Assembly: GCA_035236585.1 (NCBI GenBank)
Contig: CP141135.1
Span: forward strand, 72,517,057 to 72,581,056
Direction: 5' to 3'
DNA from: Warburgia ugandensis
Taxonomy: Eukaryota > Streptophyta > Magnoliopsida > Canellales > Canellaceae
Length of the DNA: 64,000 bases
The notes beneath the pieces are model-generated. The model was not told where the DNA came from and did not search any database. It worked only from the letters and a program-made list of their open reading frames with translations. Made by a program: the position numbers and the translations under genes. Position 1 is the first letter of the stretch; every line of letters begins with the position of its first letter. Shown piece by piece: positions 49,743 through 63,469 of this stretch.

Positions 49743-51930
49743 CTAATTTATTTATTTTAAGAAAATGCTTCCAAGAGTCAGCAGCAAAGATGGAATTGAA
49801 TTCCATGGTAGATTAGACAATTTGTCCCACTCTTAGAATGCTGGTCCACATATTAGGGTGTTGAGGCTCATGGCCCATCTTTGGTTGATCAAATTCATAA
49901 TTCATTTATTTGATTTCTCTCACTACTGAATCTAGTATATTAAGTGTTATTATGTGAATAAGTGTCTAGCATAATTGATGAACACAACTCGACATCTTTC
50001 TTGAAATATACTTGGTTGCAGGTTCGAGCGTTGCTTTTTCCTTTTATTCAGAAATTATATTTTGGTTGATGTGCTAGTGATATGCTTGTAATTCTTTACT
50101 TCGGCCCAAAAAAAACAAAAGAAATAGAAAATCTAAACACTACTTTGAGATGATTTTAGCATCCAAACACATGCTTGGTTACGTTCTCATGTTCGAGACC
50201 CATTCATTATTGACAGTCATCTACAATCAAATAAATAAATGAACATGTTTGATCAACTAAAGATTTAGCCCATATGATAAATTAGGGACATGCACAATAC
50301 CATAATTTGTGTGCTTCGTGCAGGACTCAAGCATTTTACCTTGAAGTCATCACCTGGAGGCAAACTCTACCATGTCAATTGTCATATTCTCTACCTGGAA
50401 CACCAAATCTCTATTAGCCAGCTCCGTGAAGTGGATTTTCAATAGATTTAGTGGATCAACAAATCCTTCATAAATCAAAGGCTGAAAATCATCAGATCAG
50501 CCTAATCTAGGAACTATATGGTTTATAGAATTTACATATGATTGCTCAATTTATTATTATCATTTTTATATTCAGGTAATTAGGCTTTTATTAAGTAAGT
50601 TATTATTCATCATAATCATGTGATCACGATTGAAGTCACTGGAGGACCACATTGTTTATATATGTTGCGGGCCATTCTACTATTATTAGAGAAATAAATG
50701 GGTCCCAGTGGCTTATAAACATTTTATGTCTCTCTATCGTTATAGATGGGGTCAATATGACCGAATGATACCGATGGGACCGTTGAATAATGAAATTTTT
50801 TGTGAATGAACAATGTAAGAGATCTCCTAGAAGATTAACGGTTAGGATTACCAACTAGTTGGGCCCACATGTAACCTTAGCCACTGTGAATCATATATCA
50901 ATTTCTAATGTGGACATCATATCAACTCTCTATTATTATTATTATTTTATTTTTTTTTCTGTGGTAGAAGCAAAGAATCACAAAGCAAATCACTGGCACA
51001 CTCCTAAATCTACTCTTTGACAAAGGGAAAACTAATGCTTTGAACTTGCAACCAAGGGTACTTCAGGCGAGATGCAGTATGCGACCAACTGCTCTGTGCT
51101 AGATATTTGTTGGCCGCTCCTATTATTGTTTGAATTTTTATTTTTTTTTTAAGATCTAATCTATTTTTATGATGGGCATATCAAAAATAGGCAACCCACA
51201 AGAAATCAATGCATCAAGACTGATTTCTGAACACTTATATTAAGTCTATCACGAAATTTTAAAAACTAGAAAGTCTATATTTTCAACTCAAAGAAATATA
51301 AGCTAAAACAATCCAACCGGCACAAAACTCCGTGGCACGATGAACGGATTAGATCTTTTAAAAAATATTAATACAATTTGGGAGATTTAAGAGCTAATCA
51401 GAAAATTTAGAAGCAGACAAGAACATCATAATCACACAAGAAGGCTGCAAGGACAATTTCCCTTTCTCTTACTTTTCTACGAAGCCGACACGAATGACAC
51501 TACTATGTCCTGACGTGAGCTTGAATGAGGGAAGCCCTGGCAGGAATTTCCCGCTTGCAACTAAATTCATTCTAATGCAGACTAGACGTAGAATATAAGA
51601 CAAAGGCACAGTTACAGGTTGACCCACCAGGGCCAACACACCATGGAAAGTTAGCTACGGATCAGTCAAAAGAAGATTACGTGCCTGCAGCTAGAAACAA
51701 GGGAACCTCACCCCAAACACAACCCCCACATCCCCTGGAGCCCACTTCTTTCTTCTTAAAGCCGGCTCTGTTGATGACTTCGGAACTTTTGCATTTGTCC
51801 AAACTATCCTTTCTCTTCTTTAATGATGTTGCTTAGGGTTGTTAAATTAAGTAAGAGAATTATTTCATGATTAACAACCAAAGTGGGGTGCAAATGCTTG
51901 GTCAAGTTGGTTAAGTGCCTTCTCATTTTT
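49741..51930. other. Intergenic stretch with possible old tRNA-derived SINE pieces
   Basis: B-box-like GGTTGCAGGTTCGAGCG near 50016 follows an A-box-like TAGCATAATTGATGAACAC about 40 nt earlier. On the minus strand near 51105-51025 TAGCACAGAGCAGTTGG is followed by GGTTGCAAGTTCAAAGC. These look like heads of a second SINE family. No gene is recognised. Confidence 0.35.
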
Positions 51931-52615
51931 GTAAAAAAGTTTAATGTTTTTTTTTTAATTATAAATTTACCATTAAGTTTTTGTGAGCTTTGTAAAATTA
52001 TCATTCTATTAGCTGTCCATCCTTCTTTCCAGTTTTTTCGAAATTCTGACACTACCCTGCTAGCAAACAAAGAATGGTGAACAATAGGACTTCGAACGTA
52101 ATTTTTTGCTTTATTAATCAATGAAAATCTCTAAATTGTTATGTTAGATAGAAGACATTGAGAAGAAGAAGGTCCAAGTCTTAGATTTTCAATTTTTATT
52201 CGTAAAGGCATCGAATGAAGAGCTTAAAGTTTGCTACTAGTCGTTGTTTATGTGAATAGTACACAATATTTTGTTTACGATTTAACTTGAATTTTTTTTA
52301 AATTTATTATATTTTTTATTGATCAAAAGCATTGATTATGTTATAATTTATATAAGGAAGAGTTTCATATCAGTTTTTAATGAGAAATTAATGTTTAAAT
52401 TATTGAATTTCATTGAAGAAGCTTAATAGGTATTATTGCGCAGGTTTGGGAACATGGCATGCTTGTATTGAATATCTTACTATTGGTTGGTTGTTGTTGA
52501 AATCGAACCATGTCATTATATTTTATGTTATTGAATTGTGTTGTATACTAAGTTTTACTAAAAAAATTCATCGGACAGTTATTGAACTTAGTAGCCAAAT
52601 TTGGTAACTTAATCA
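51931..52615 (+). repeat. Dispersed repeat, copy B
   Basis: It aligns with the reverse complement of 22965-23945. Copy B lacks about 200 nt that copy A has between the two end regions. The left end (AAATTTACCATTAAGTTTTT, GTGAGCTTTGTAAAATTATC) resembles the arms of the inverted repeat at 22342-22942, linking the three. No coding is recognisable. Confidence 0.65.
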
Positions 52616-53019
52616 CGAGTTACGGTTTAAAGTACTCGAATTTGAAATATTTGCCACTTAATCATCATCATCATCATAGTTGATTATTAAGTGTAAAACC
52701 ATGGTGATGAGAGGGGAACCAAGTGGATGATGACATTGTGAGGGTATTTTGGGGTCTTTCAAAGTTGGTGGGCACGATGAAAGTAGATGGTAGAGTAGAA
52801 CATTTTGCAAGATTAGGCATAATTTCGCTTTCATGCCCCACAATGAAGTGATGGTTATTCTTCGTCACAAAAAAGTTGTAGTATATTGATGTAGCTTAAT
52901 CATATGCTAATAAATTATTAGAGACATGGAAACAGAGGAAACGAAGGGGGTGCAAGAAATAAAAATGGTAGTTAGGAAATGTAAGTGAGTGTGGAATACA
53001 TACTTTGAAATAAGTGGGG

Positions 53020-53074
53020 TATGTATGTATGTATGTATGTATGTATGTATGTATGTATGTATGTATGTATGTAT
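53020..53074. repeat. (ATGT)n microsatellite
   Basis: About 13 tetranucleotide units, directly upstream of a SINE. Confidence 0.97.
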
Positions 53075-53090
53075 GAATCCACATATATAA

Positions 53091-53268
53091 AGGGGAGCCT
53101 TGGTGCAATGGTAGAGTTATCATCGTGTGACCTTGAGGTCATGGGTTTAAGGCGTGGAAACAGCCTCTTACAAAATGCAAGGTAAGACTTCATAATATTG
53201 ACTTTTGTTGTCCACCTCTTCCCCAGGCTTTGCATACGTGGGAGCTTCCTGCATTGGGGCTGTTTTTT
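53091..53268 (+). mobile_element. Full-length Au-type SINE
   Basis: GGGGAGCCTTGGTGCAATGG A box, GGTCATGGGTTTAAGG B-box region, GCAAGGTAAGACTTC middle, TTGTTGTCCACCTC block, and a GCATTGGGGCTG end followed by T-rich sequence. A convincing target duplication was not found, perhaps because repeats flank both sides. Confidence 0.92.
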
Positions 53269-53694
53269 CTTTTCTTTTTCTTTTTTTATACGCACACGCA
53301 CGCGCACACGCACACATATATACCATTTTATATAAAACATGTAAGAAAATGTTAAAAAATGAAACCTGCCACTTAAGAGAGAGAGAGGCCTATAAAACAA
53401 TTATTGTTGTTCACTTGGTGGAGGTGAGATAAAGATCATAAAGCAAGAAAAAGTTGTTCACTTAAAGAAAGGAGAAGGGATATTCCATGGTGTGGCCTGG
53501 TATGCCCTGGATGGTGGACATTGATGAATAAATCAATTTTGCTGGTAGAGATGTTTGATTCTTCTTCTTTTTTTCTTTTATTTATTTAATTTGTTTTATT
53601 TGGAATGATGTTTGGAGTTGAAAGCATGTATATCTTTTGTTTTTGGTAGGCAAGCAGCATTTTTCTAAAGCAACCCTAATCATCTGTTGTCTGT

Positions 53695-53695
<1 letters not shown>

Positions 53696-53722
<27 letters not shown>
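53696..53722. repeat. (AAAT)n microsatellite
   Basis: About seven AAAT units. Confidence 0.9.
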
Positions 53723-53725
<3 letters not shown>

Positions 53726-54012
53726 ACAATATATACTCTCTTTTTTTTTAAATATATGTATGTATGTATAAACCATAACTTTATTGATTGTGGTGAAAAA
53801 GCCTTCTTGTAGCAAAAAGGAAATTGTACAAGGGGAAGAGCAAAAAAAGCAAAAAAAGAAAAGAAAAGAAAAGAAAAAGCAAGGAAAAATTTATGTGTTT
53901 GTTTCATAAACTATCACTCTCTCCCTTGTATTATGAATGACTTCTGTGGCCAACCAATCAGCTTCTTGATTTGCAAATCGATGGACTTGGATGAAAGATA
54001 AATTGATTTTTC

Positions 54013-57000
54013 ATTATATTCCTCTAATGAAGGGGAGCCTTGGTGCAACGGTAGAAGTTGTTGTCATGTGACCTTGAGGTCACGGGTTTAAGGTGTGGAA
54101 TTAGCCTCTTGCAAAATGCAAGGTAAGGCTTCCTACTATAGGCCCATGTGGTCCACCCTTGTAACACTCCTAACTTTTGTAATGAAATTGAATAAATAAT
54201 GAAATTGAGAATTTTAAGGAAAAATCAGGTTGAAATATTCGGGTTATTAAAAATGCACTTCGCATAAAAGTACAATCAAAGGATAAGACATATATAATTG
54301 AAAACATATTCAATGAACCCTTTAGAATGACTGTAAGCATGACAAATTCTGAATTCGGATAAAAAATCCTTAGTTTTCTACATTTTTATGAATAAAAGGG
54401 TAAAATGATAAATTTACTCATAACTGAGACCTAAGACATAAAAATTTGGAATGTGCTTAGACATAAGAATTCAATGCCACCAAGTACGCTCAATTTCGAG
54501 TTCATGAGAATAAACACTATTTTTCTCTATTTTTGAAATTAAAAGGGCAAAATGGTCTTTTCACACCCATGCGGCCCATAAGGGACCCACAAAGGAATCC
54601 AATGGCCAAAAAACGTGTAATCATGAGTCAAACCACTACTACCTGCTAGTGGAGAAAGAGGTGGTAGTAGAAATCCAATGAACATTGAATAATGAAAAGA
54701 ATTGAACATGATAATTACATTTAATCATGAAAATTTTCAAAAATCTTATAAATAGCTCATAAAAATCTCAAAATAATTTCTAATGTTCTTCACGAGGTCC
54801 TCTACCATGCCCTAAAATGACAGCTCTAAAATCCTCCCTAATCTTCCCCAATTTTTTCTTTTTTCCTTCTCTCTCACTTTCCCTGGGAGAGTGTCCATAG
54901 ATGCAACCGACAGACAATTTATGTTTTTTATTGGGGCACGTCCAAGGACGTGTCATCCTCGATGAACCAGGGTTTCCACCTAGGAATCCTATTTGAATTA
55001 GTCATCCATTTAGAGCTAGTAACTTTCAATCTTAACTATTGGATTTGTTCGAATTGAGGAGATCTATAAAAGCCCTAAGAAATTTTGGTGATCTTCCTTC
55101 TGGATCACTTGGAAAATCAAAATGAAAACTAGAATGGTACTGGTTACCGTCTCTAGCAGTAAATTCTTGTTATTTCGGCCAATCTGACCGGTTAACCTTG
55201 ATTTGGAAGTGTTGAAACTCTTCAGGGAGGGGTGATCTACAAAAGCCCCTAGGTTTCACTCCATCTCTGGCAACGGCAAGGGGGAAATCTAACTCTGTAT
55301 ATTTTTTGGTGTCTAGGGCTTCTTATATCTTCTTCAGCATAATTTCTTCTTCTCCGATGACCCTCTCATCACCAAACCGACACAGGTAGGTGTACCTTTC
55401 TTCCCCCTTTCAATTCCGGCATTTAGTTTGGGTTTTCTGGCATCCAGGGGATCTCCCCTGCCGTTGATCAGTCAGAGACGATGGATCTGGCAACAGGGTT
55501 GAGATCCACCATCTTGGACGGCTCAGATGAAATCTTTGAGCCATTGGATGGATTCTTGGGGTCCAAAAACCCTAGGAGATGAAATTTGGGCCGTTGATAG
55601 TCTAGGATGGAGGAGATCTAGCCATGGGTAATCCAATGGTCCAGATCTGAACCATCTCGCCTATAGCCAGTCACCTCTATTGATCACCTGTAATAGGCAG
55701 TAGCTAGCGCAGGCCGCTGGTCGCCCCTGCACCCATAAGCCCATATTTGATTTGGGCCGTCCAAATTTTAAACTAGAATCTTATTTTTACAATTAAGAGC
55801 TCAATTCAGCTTTGATTTTAGATCTAAAAGTTTTTATAGGTTCCTTATCTCTTGTAGAAGTTATTAAACTCATTAGATCTGTGTTTCCAATTGTATTTAC
55901 ATGTGATAGTTAGTAAAATCCTTACCAATGGTATTAGATCATGATCCAGATGACTTTAAAATGAAAATCTGAACTGATGGATGGGTTCAAAGGGTTCCAA
56001 AACCTTAAGGATCGTGATCGTAGTAAAATTTCTGGGTTTCTAGATCAATTAAATAAAAATAAAATCCAATCTCATCCCTTAAAATAGGCTAAAATCTTAG
56101 AATCCAAATTCTGATATCAATTTAACTCCAAATTGAGATTAAAAAGTTGGGTTGGATTCCTTTTGATGAGGAGAACATAATAAACCAACAAAATTATAAA
56201 TTAAATTCATGAATTTTTTTGTATTTAAGTAGATAAAAGTACTAACATCCTTGATCTACAAGATCTGGGATGATGAGATTATTCAAACCATTTTGGATGA
56301 CAATCTAATAATATAATAACTTAAATAAATGGGTTAGATGTAATTTATTTTGCAGATCTTAAGAGATCTAGCCTTAAAAGTAGTAAAGTACATAAAAATG
56401 AATGGAAATCTCTTCGATCAAGTTGATCAAGGATGATTGGACAGTGTGAATGTAGTTGGATGATGGTATGAAGTTAATATCATATGAATTGATAGACTTG
56501 ATGATGATGATTTGAGATAGATTAATATCTATGCCCTTAAATTGGATAAAAGGACTTAAGATCTTCTTGATCAGTTGGATTAAAAAGGATCAGATCATTT
56601 GATGAGATGCATTAATGATCTAATGATAAAACCCATTAAAAAGATGTATTAGATCTAAAGATCTAAAGGAAAATGAAAAGATCAAGATCTAAATCCTAAA
56701 AGGGATAGAAATCAACTATGATCGTTGGATCATGATGAATAATTATGACATGTTAGATTTTCATTTGAAGTATTAAATGTTATTATAATTATCATTTATT
56801 GCTTAGTAGATTATTTTATATATGCTTTAATGCTTATGTTATGAAAATTACGCTAAAAAATTGTAATTAAATGAAAATAGAGTTGAAGAACAATTACATG
56901 GAATGAATGATATGGATTTAATGATAGTAAGGCCATAGTTAGTAGGACAATAGAAGGAATATAAATTCCTTGGTCCAAAATAGGAGAATAATGAAACTCT

Positions 57001-59129
57001 ATGAATGACATTTTAAATGTTCATGAATTTAATTAAAATCAATTAAAAAGAGTACTTAGGGTTAAAATGCTCATAAGAACCTTATGAAAGGTTGAGTTAA
57101 GGTTACCTTAGTGGATGATGAACATGGTAGTTGAGGGGGTTCTCTAATAGAGCCTTGCTCTTCTCCCACCTTCCGTTGACATTTGTGAGGTCTAAACACC
57201 TCCTTACATGAGGATTGAAGTAACCACTTTGTGTTCAACCATTCCGCTAGTAAGCCTTAGCCAATTTGACATAAGAGGAGCTGTCTAGACTTGGGATGAA
57301 ATAAGCTATCCTCAACTACTAAAACATTAACTGGTTGAGTAATAATAATAAGAGCATAAAAGGTTAGTAAATTATCTAATCCTAATAAAAATTGTAAGCA
57401 AGATAAGGATGATCAGACAAGATCCAGAGGATCTTAAATGAAAAAAAAAGAAGAATACTAATGTCATATTATGTATATATATGTAGAAAAATATAGATAG
57501 AGAACCCAAACCCTTGATCAAACATGATTCAAGAAAATTAAGGCATCCCATATAAGAATACATGAAGAAAGAATACTTGTATAGAGGAATAGCTTGATAC
57601 ATATGGTTTAACAGATGTATGAATCAAGACCATGATGAGTAATGTGGAGTGACTACCACTTAAGATGTATGAATCAAGGCCAGGATACCACGTTGAGGTA
57701 GGTGGATGTACAATAATGTATTAAGGATTCATGTGTACACACACATGATCTTCTATCTAGAATTATAGACTTTCATGATATAAGTATATTTGGTACCTTA
57801 GCATGATAATGATCCAACTAAGTGAACAAACCCCATGATCTAATTTAACTAATCCAATCTAATGATCTAATCAAATGAGGTGAAAGTAATGAGATGTGTA
57901 GACTAAGGAAACCCTAAGAATATGACATAGAAAATATTCTAGCCTTAGTTAAACAGACACATTGTCTAATATGTATAATGTATTTTGCACATAAGAATGG
58001 TGGCTTGTGATTTTGTTTTACACGGTACTAGGACTGGGGATGCTATGCCAGAAAAGTTATGAGGGTTTGATTATCTGCTTCCTAAAATTTATATGATGGA
58101 TACCTTGCCCAAAGAGAGGCTAAATGTCAGGTGGGGCAATCATGGGAAGGCTGCCACTGTGACAGCAATGGTTCCCCCCATGCGGACATGGATTTGTTAT
58201 CTCCATAGTTGGTATCAGTAGATTATCATGCAGTTATCCGGGCACGTTGTACAAATTTAGACTGCGGCATAGTAGTCCTGAAGTATTTTGCATTATGATG
58301 CACATATGATAGGCATAGTGTAATGTCATGGCATGATGAGATGCCATTACATGAGTTCCTGGAAAGAAAATCCCTGTATGAGAATTGGCTAAATATTAAT
58401 CTCATAAGTGGAAGTATAGCCAGAGCAAAGAACAAGTTTTGAGCAATTTTTACTATTTTAACAGATTTATCCTATACTGCATAAATAATGTATATACTCT
58501 ATGTTGAGATAACTTATGAGCAGATAACAATAATGGAATAATGACTGAGGTATGTATTCTTATATTAGTGAATTATTATATTTTTGTATCCCCTACCAAG
58601 TATAGCTTGCTGAGATATTGTAAATTCTTGAATATTTACAATATCTCAGAAACAGAGAAGAAAATTAGGAGCTTAAGATGGTAGAAGACTTGAAGAGAAT
58701 AATCAATCAGGGTATGTCCTTTAAAGATGTGTATTTTTTTATTTGAGAGCATTGTATTGTATTAAGAGTTTTTAATGTAAGGTGACGTTTGAAATTTGGA
58801 TTATTTAATTTAGACAATGATTTGTAATTATAATGCAGGGGCTGTGTAAGAGTGAACTACTGGATGATTCCTGGTATTCAATAAAATTTTATTTTATACA
58901 AAATGTCTATGTGTATTATGTACCTTGATGTGAGGCTTGGGTTTTGTTACAAACGAATTTTAAAGAAAAGAATTTTCACTATATTGTTTGCTAATTTTTT
59001 TTACCATTAAGGGCCCTGCCTTTGAAAAATATATTACAAAAACTTGGGTTGTCACAGCCCCTTCCTTGGACCCCGCATAGGCAAGAGCTTCGTGCATTGG
59101 GGCTGCCCTTTTATTATATTCCTCTAATG
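54013..59129 (+). mobile_element. Full-length Au-type SINE split by a large insertion
   Basis: SINE head and middle: 54030-54159 (GGGGAGCCTTGGTGCAACGG through GGCCCATGTGGTCCACCCT). SINE tail: 59057-59112 (GCCCCTTCCTTGGACCCCGC through GGGGCTGCCCTTTT). The two parts join without loss. The SINE's own perfect 17-bp target duplication ATTATATTCCTCTAATG lies at 54013-54029 and 59113-59129, more than 5 kb apart. This proves that the SINE came first and the 4.9-kb element second. Confidence 0.97.
54160..59056 (+). mobile_element. Probable solo LTR, Ty3/gypsy type, nested in a SINE
   Basis: The insert begins TGTAACACTCC and ends GGGTTGTCACA, the TG...CA ends of plant LTRs. The two ends are imperfect inverted repeats of each other (18 of 25). 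Flanking 5-mers ACCCT and GCCCC are compatible with a 5-bp duplication of ACCCC after one change on each side. The 4897 bp contain no gag or pol frame. Internal order resembles the 36634-39651 element, including a strong hairpin at 58610-58649. The length is large for an LTR, as in some gypsy lineages. Alternatively it could be an internally deleted element whose second LTR is unrecognised. Confidence 0.65.
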
Positions 59130-59967
59130 CATCTTAAATCTAGAAGTGCAAAAGAATAATGAATATTCATACCTTTACATGGATGTGAATTTTTAGACAA
59201 AAAAACTAGTAGTAGAATTTACTCTCTCCAAATATGAGTCAATTTTCTTATAAATAATTTGATCAAGGCTTTTTAGAGTATCTTTCTTAACACCAATGAG
59301 TCTACATGGGCATTAAATTTTTTTATTAATAATTCCAGCAATAAGAGATAAATCTCGTTCCACCCAAAGCTAACAATTGTTCTTTTTATTTTTTTCTGCA
59401 AGCTGGCTTTCAAGGATAACTCTCAACCCATAAGCACATCCAACTTATAATCCAAGTACAAGAGAGGCATCTTTAATGCCACTGTGATGGAAGGCTTGAG
59501 CGAGTCATTCATTTCATTTCAATGCAAATCCTTGTTGATAGAAATTCCTTGTTATAGCATTGAAAAAATATACATGTTAGGCCCACTTCTCTCATTTTTA
59601 TTATTATTTTGGGATTGGAAAGGTTAGGTGATCAGGATCAAAGATGCAGAAATAAGTAAGGGCCTTTATTGAATTTGGCCTTTCCTGGATAATCTAGGTT
59701 TCAAATATCTCATTTACTTGATACCTCTAAGACTTGTTACTTGGACTTGGCTGTAAAATAGACGGTTTTGCACTTTTTTGCGCTGCACCGTCTATTTTTA
59801 TACTACAAAAGACGAAATAAGCAAGGTTTTACGTGCATTCAATAGATGAAATGCTTGGTGCTTATGTCGTATGGGATAAGTCGAATTCAATGAATGGCTT
59901 GACTAACTAAAAAATAAAAGAAGTAGACCAAACATGCATATTTTTCAATAAAAAGCTATGCCTTGCA

Positions 59968-59998
<31 letters not shown>

Positions 59999-60194
59999 TG
60001 GCTCTGTGACGCAAACAGAGATAAATGGCTGAGATCATTCAAAGATGAAAGAAAACTAAAAGAGGAAAGCTATTTATTAGAAAGCTAAAATCACAGGTAC
60101 CATGTATTTAAGAAATCTAAAATTAGACTAATAAAATGAACGATTCAGATTATCTAAATGTGGCTCCAAAAATTGTGATCCCTAAGCCGCACTT
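59130..60194. other. Intergenic stretch upstream of the right-edge gene
   Basis: A (GA)n run lies at 59968-59993. No other feature is recognised. Confidence 0.4.
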
Positions 60195-60489
60195 AGAGAG
60201 AGAGAGAGAGAGAGGCTGCTTCGTATCGTCCTCCCGTGGCCGCCGACATTGCAATAAAAATAAAGAATGAACGAGAAAATGTTGGCGTTCACGAGCGGTG
60301 GGACCCAGCAACGTAAGCTAGCAAAATCAACGGCTCCCAGCTCGGGAAAACGGAGCCGAAGATCTTCAAGCAACTCCGTTCGCGGCCTCACCGTTTCCGT
60401 CCCTCCCAAATTTAGTATAATTATTCCTCCCATTTATTACCTTTAAAATTATTTTTATAAATCCTTACGCTTCCGACTCTCTCTATCTA
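60195..60489 (+). promoter_or_regulatory. Promoter region of the right-edge gene
   Basis: A (GA)n run (60195-60214), a GC-richer segment, and a TATA-like TTTATAAAT (60455-60463) about 30 bp before a CT-rich leader start (CGACTCTCTCTATC). GA/CT repeats are common in plant core promoters and leaders. The start site is inferred. Confidence 0.5.
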
Positions 60490-63469
60490 TCCGTGCTGCG
60501 TTGGCCTCCGAAATCTCTTCTATTTCGATGTGAATCTGCTGATTTCTCCATGGCCAAGTTCGAGATCTCGTGAAGGTCTTTTGGGCGGTAGTTTTTCTAT
60601 TCCAATTTGGTGGTCTTTTCATCAGATTCTTATACTGTCTCTGTGTTTGTTTAGAAAAGTGGGAAACTGAGCTGTTTAATTTCTAGGGTTTTGGATTTTT
60701 ATCTCTAGGATTTGTGTGGTTTGGTAAAGGTGCTTGCTTTCTGTTGTTTATTTCATGATTGAGTGTTCTGCTTGCTTATTTTGATGTTGTTTCGAAAATA
60801 GGGCTTTTGTGATTCCAGCTGAGGGTTGCCTAGAATTGAATTGTTCCAGTTGTTGAATTGATTGCTTCTTCTTTGTTAATCTCCATTTACAGTGATAATG
60901 ATTGTTTAACTCTGTTAAACTCTGTTTTTTTTTTTCTGTTGACCTTGTTTGTGTTTCATGTTCTTTCCCTTTGGTTCTTAGTTTTTGATGAAAGAAGTAT
61001 CGATATGTGGTGTGCTTCTTGTGAATTGATCTGTTTTGGATTGTTTTGTTCTAGTGAGTAAGACTAATTGTCATTGTGTTAGATATTCTTTAGGTAGAAG
61101 GATATGTTTTACTATGCGGCTCTGTCAATGTCTTGAGACTCAGATGTAATTCTTGGAAAAAGTTACTGAATGTGTCATTTTGAGCTGTTCGAGTTTTGGG
61201 TCGAAATTGTTGCTATTTATTACTCTTAAAGTCTCTGTAGAACTAGAAGACCGTTGTGATGGATATGTTGTGTACTATTGTGGATTTATCAATGCTTATA
61301 TATTCTGACTCTATCCAATTCTCAGAGAAAGTTAATGTATGGCTCAGACCCAATTGAGTTGTGGTTTAGAATTTTGTTCTGATAAGCAGTTTCAGAGTCG
61401 ATGTAGAACTAGAATTTAATTGTGAGGAGTACGTTGATCTCTCTGTGTTTATCAATGGTTAGAGATTCCATCTATTTCTCAAAGTTGATCCTTCATTCTT
61501 ATCCCTTTGAGTTGAAATTTTGTTACCGGTCAGTAGTTTTAATGTCTCTTTAGGAATTTGATCTATACTTTTGGTCAAGGTGTTTCTGTACTTTTTTGAG
61601 TAGTAGCCTCCTATTTTTTCCGTCTTAAAAAGTAACAGTACGTTATTGTTTCAGGAGTTTCAGTGATCTTACATTAAGCCAAAGCATCCTTTGGTTTCTG
61701 CAGATCTCATCCTTTTGGTCTTATTCTAGGCTTCTGCAGAATAGATTGACTCTTGAGCCACTCTGTATTTATTTTACTTTCTAAAAGCTAAGTTTCATAG
61801 GCTTTTTGTCAAGCTAAATGTGACTATTTTATAATATGTGAGAACTGGTCCTTACTAATACTTGTATACTATACCTAATCATACTATTAAGCATATCTTA
61901 GTTTTTGGTATATTTGTTATATGTTCTCTTTCTTTTCCCATATTATCAGCTTTAGGCTAGTTGTTTATAAATTTTTTTTTTTTTCCATTGTTTAGATTGT
62001 GTTAACAAAGCATCAATAAGTTTAATTCATTGGGTTTAATCCTGAGTTGCTTCACTTCTGGATCAAGTTGAGTTGCATTTTAAGGTTTTAAAATCTTAAG
62101 ATCTATATATTCTTTGTACTCATAGTCTGGAATACTCTTTATAGTCTGCTTATCTTTTAAGAATACTATGAGTAAACCCCTGCTTTCCCGAAATAAATTC
62201 TGTGTCTATAACCTGTATAGTGTGTGTGCAATCAATAGTTGGTTTCCATCTTGACTCTTTAACATAGGTAGCCTTTGTGATGAGTGATGAGTCAACTTTT
62301 GCACAGTGCCAAGTGACCTGTTTTTCTCATCTTAAGACAATGATTTGGTTATACCTTGATTCTTAACTACCACTTCTTGCTTGATGCTTCTGTTACAAAA
62401 TCTGTACCCATGGTTCTCGCTTCTGAGGGAAATATCGGAACAATATGTACCTGATTGAAAATATTATTTATTGCAGTTATTTGATAATTACTTATTAGTA
62501 TCAACAATTATTTAGTGTGGGTTGCTTGATTGGACCTGTTATCATTTTCTTTAGGGGTAGCATTGTAGGTTTCTTTTTTCTGTCAGGTTGAGAGCTGGAT
62601 TTTTAGAATTGACTGCTTTACATTTTTCTCATGTAATCTAGACCAATAGCTTGTTTACCAAAGTATAGTGTTGTTATATGTGAAAGGTACAGAATGCCTT
62701 GGAGACTTTTGTATCCTTAGTGGAAACATGGCATTCTCTCTTATTCCACAGATCGGCATGGGTACTTGTATGTCTCAAATTGGAAGGCCTTATTTTCTTT
62801 ACTAGTTGTCCTTTTCCCTTGTTGCTTGAAATTGGAGGAATGATTTGTTGAAGCACATCATGAATGTTGAGTTCAGCAAGGTAGACTTGGATATATTTTT
62901 CAGGATTATGTTCAGACGTATTGGAGGAGGTCATAATTACTGAGGCTTAGCATGGAGTTCTTTATATGGAGTTTGTACCCTTAGTTGCATTTTGTTCTTT
63001 CAAGATTGTTAGTATTAATCTTACATGCACCGAATGGATGCTTACAGTAATGTAGGTGACTCCATATACAATATTTCTTATGATGTTTCTCTCCTCTCCT
63101 AAGTCTAATGTCCTTACAAATGTTCATGTGTATTTACAAGAATATCACACTAAAAGCTTTTTTTTCACAGTTCTAGAGCTGTAGAAATCTAAGAAATATG
63201 TTGAAATTCATGAAGCTGAATTAGGAAAATGGAACTCCTGGACCAAATATATTCTTTAGCATTTACAGTTTACTGCCTGGCACAGTTTGACTTTTTCATG
63301 GTCTGCTAGATTATTAAAAATTTCAATCAACAAACATTACAATTAGTGTAAGTTTGGAAGCAAATATATTTTTTCCCCGTTTCTTTCAATTGTATGAAGT
63401 ATTTTTAGAATATTATTCCTATGAATAAATTGTTTCCAATTTGTTCTATGGGATTCTGTTCTTTGATAG
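60490..63469 (+). other. First leader exon and long intron of the right-edge gene
   Basis: The leader runs to a donor at about 60575 (TCGTGAAG/GT) and contains a 7-codon upstream ORF (MAKFEIS, from 60550). The next 2.9 kb have the T-rich composition of a plant intron, contain no repeats recognised here, and end at an acceptor near 63469. Boundaries rest on splice-site appearance. Confidence 0.45.

Noticed and set aside
52660-52690. (ATC)n followed by TTATTAAGTG as another LINE tail
   Set aside because: Only the microsatellite and a few bases match. The diagnostic AAGACCTTATCCC block is missing.
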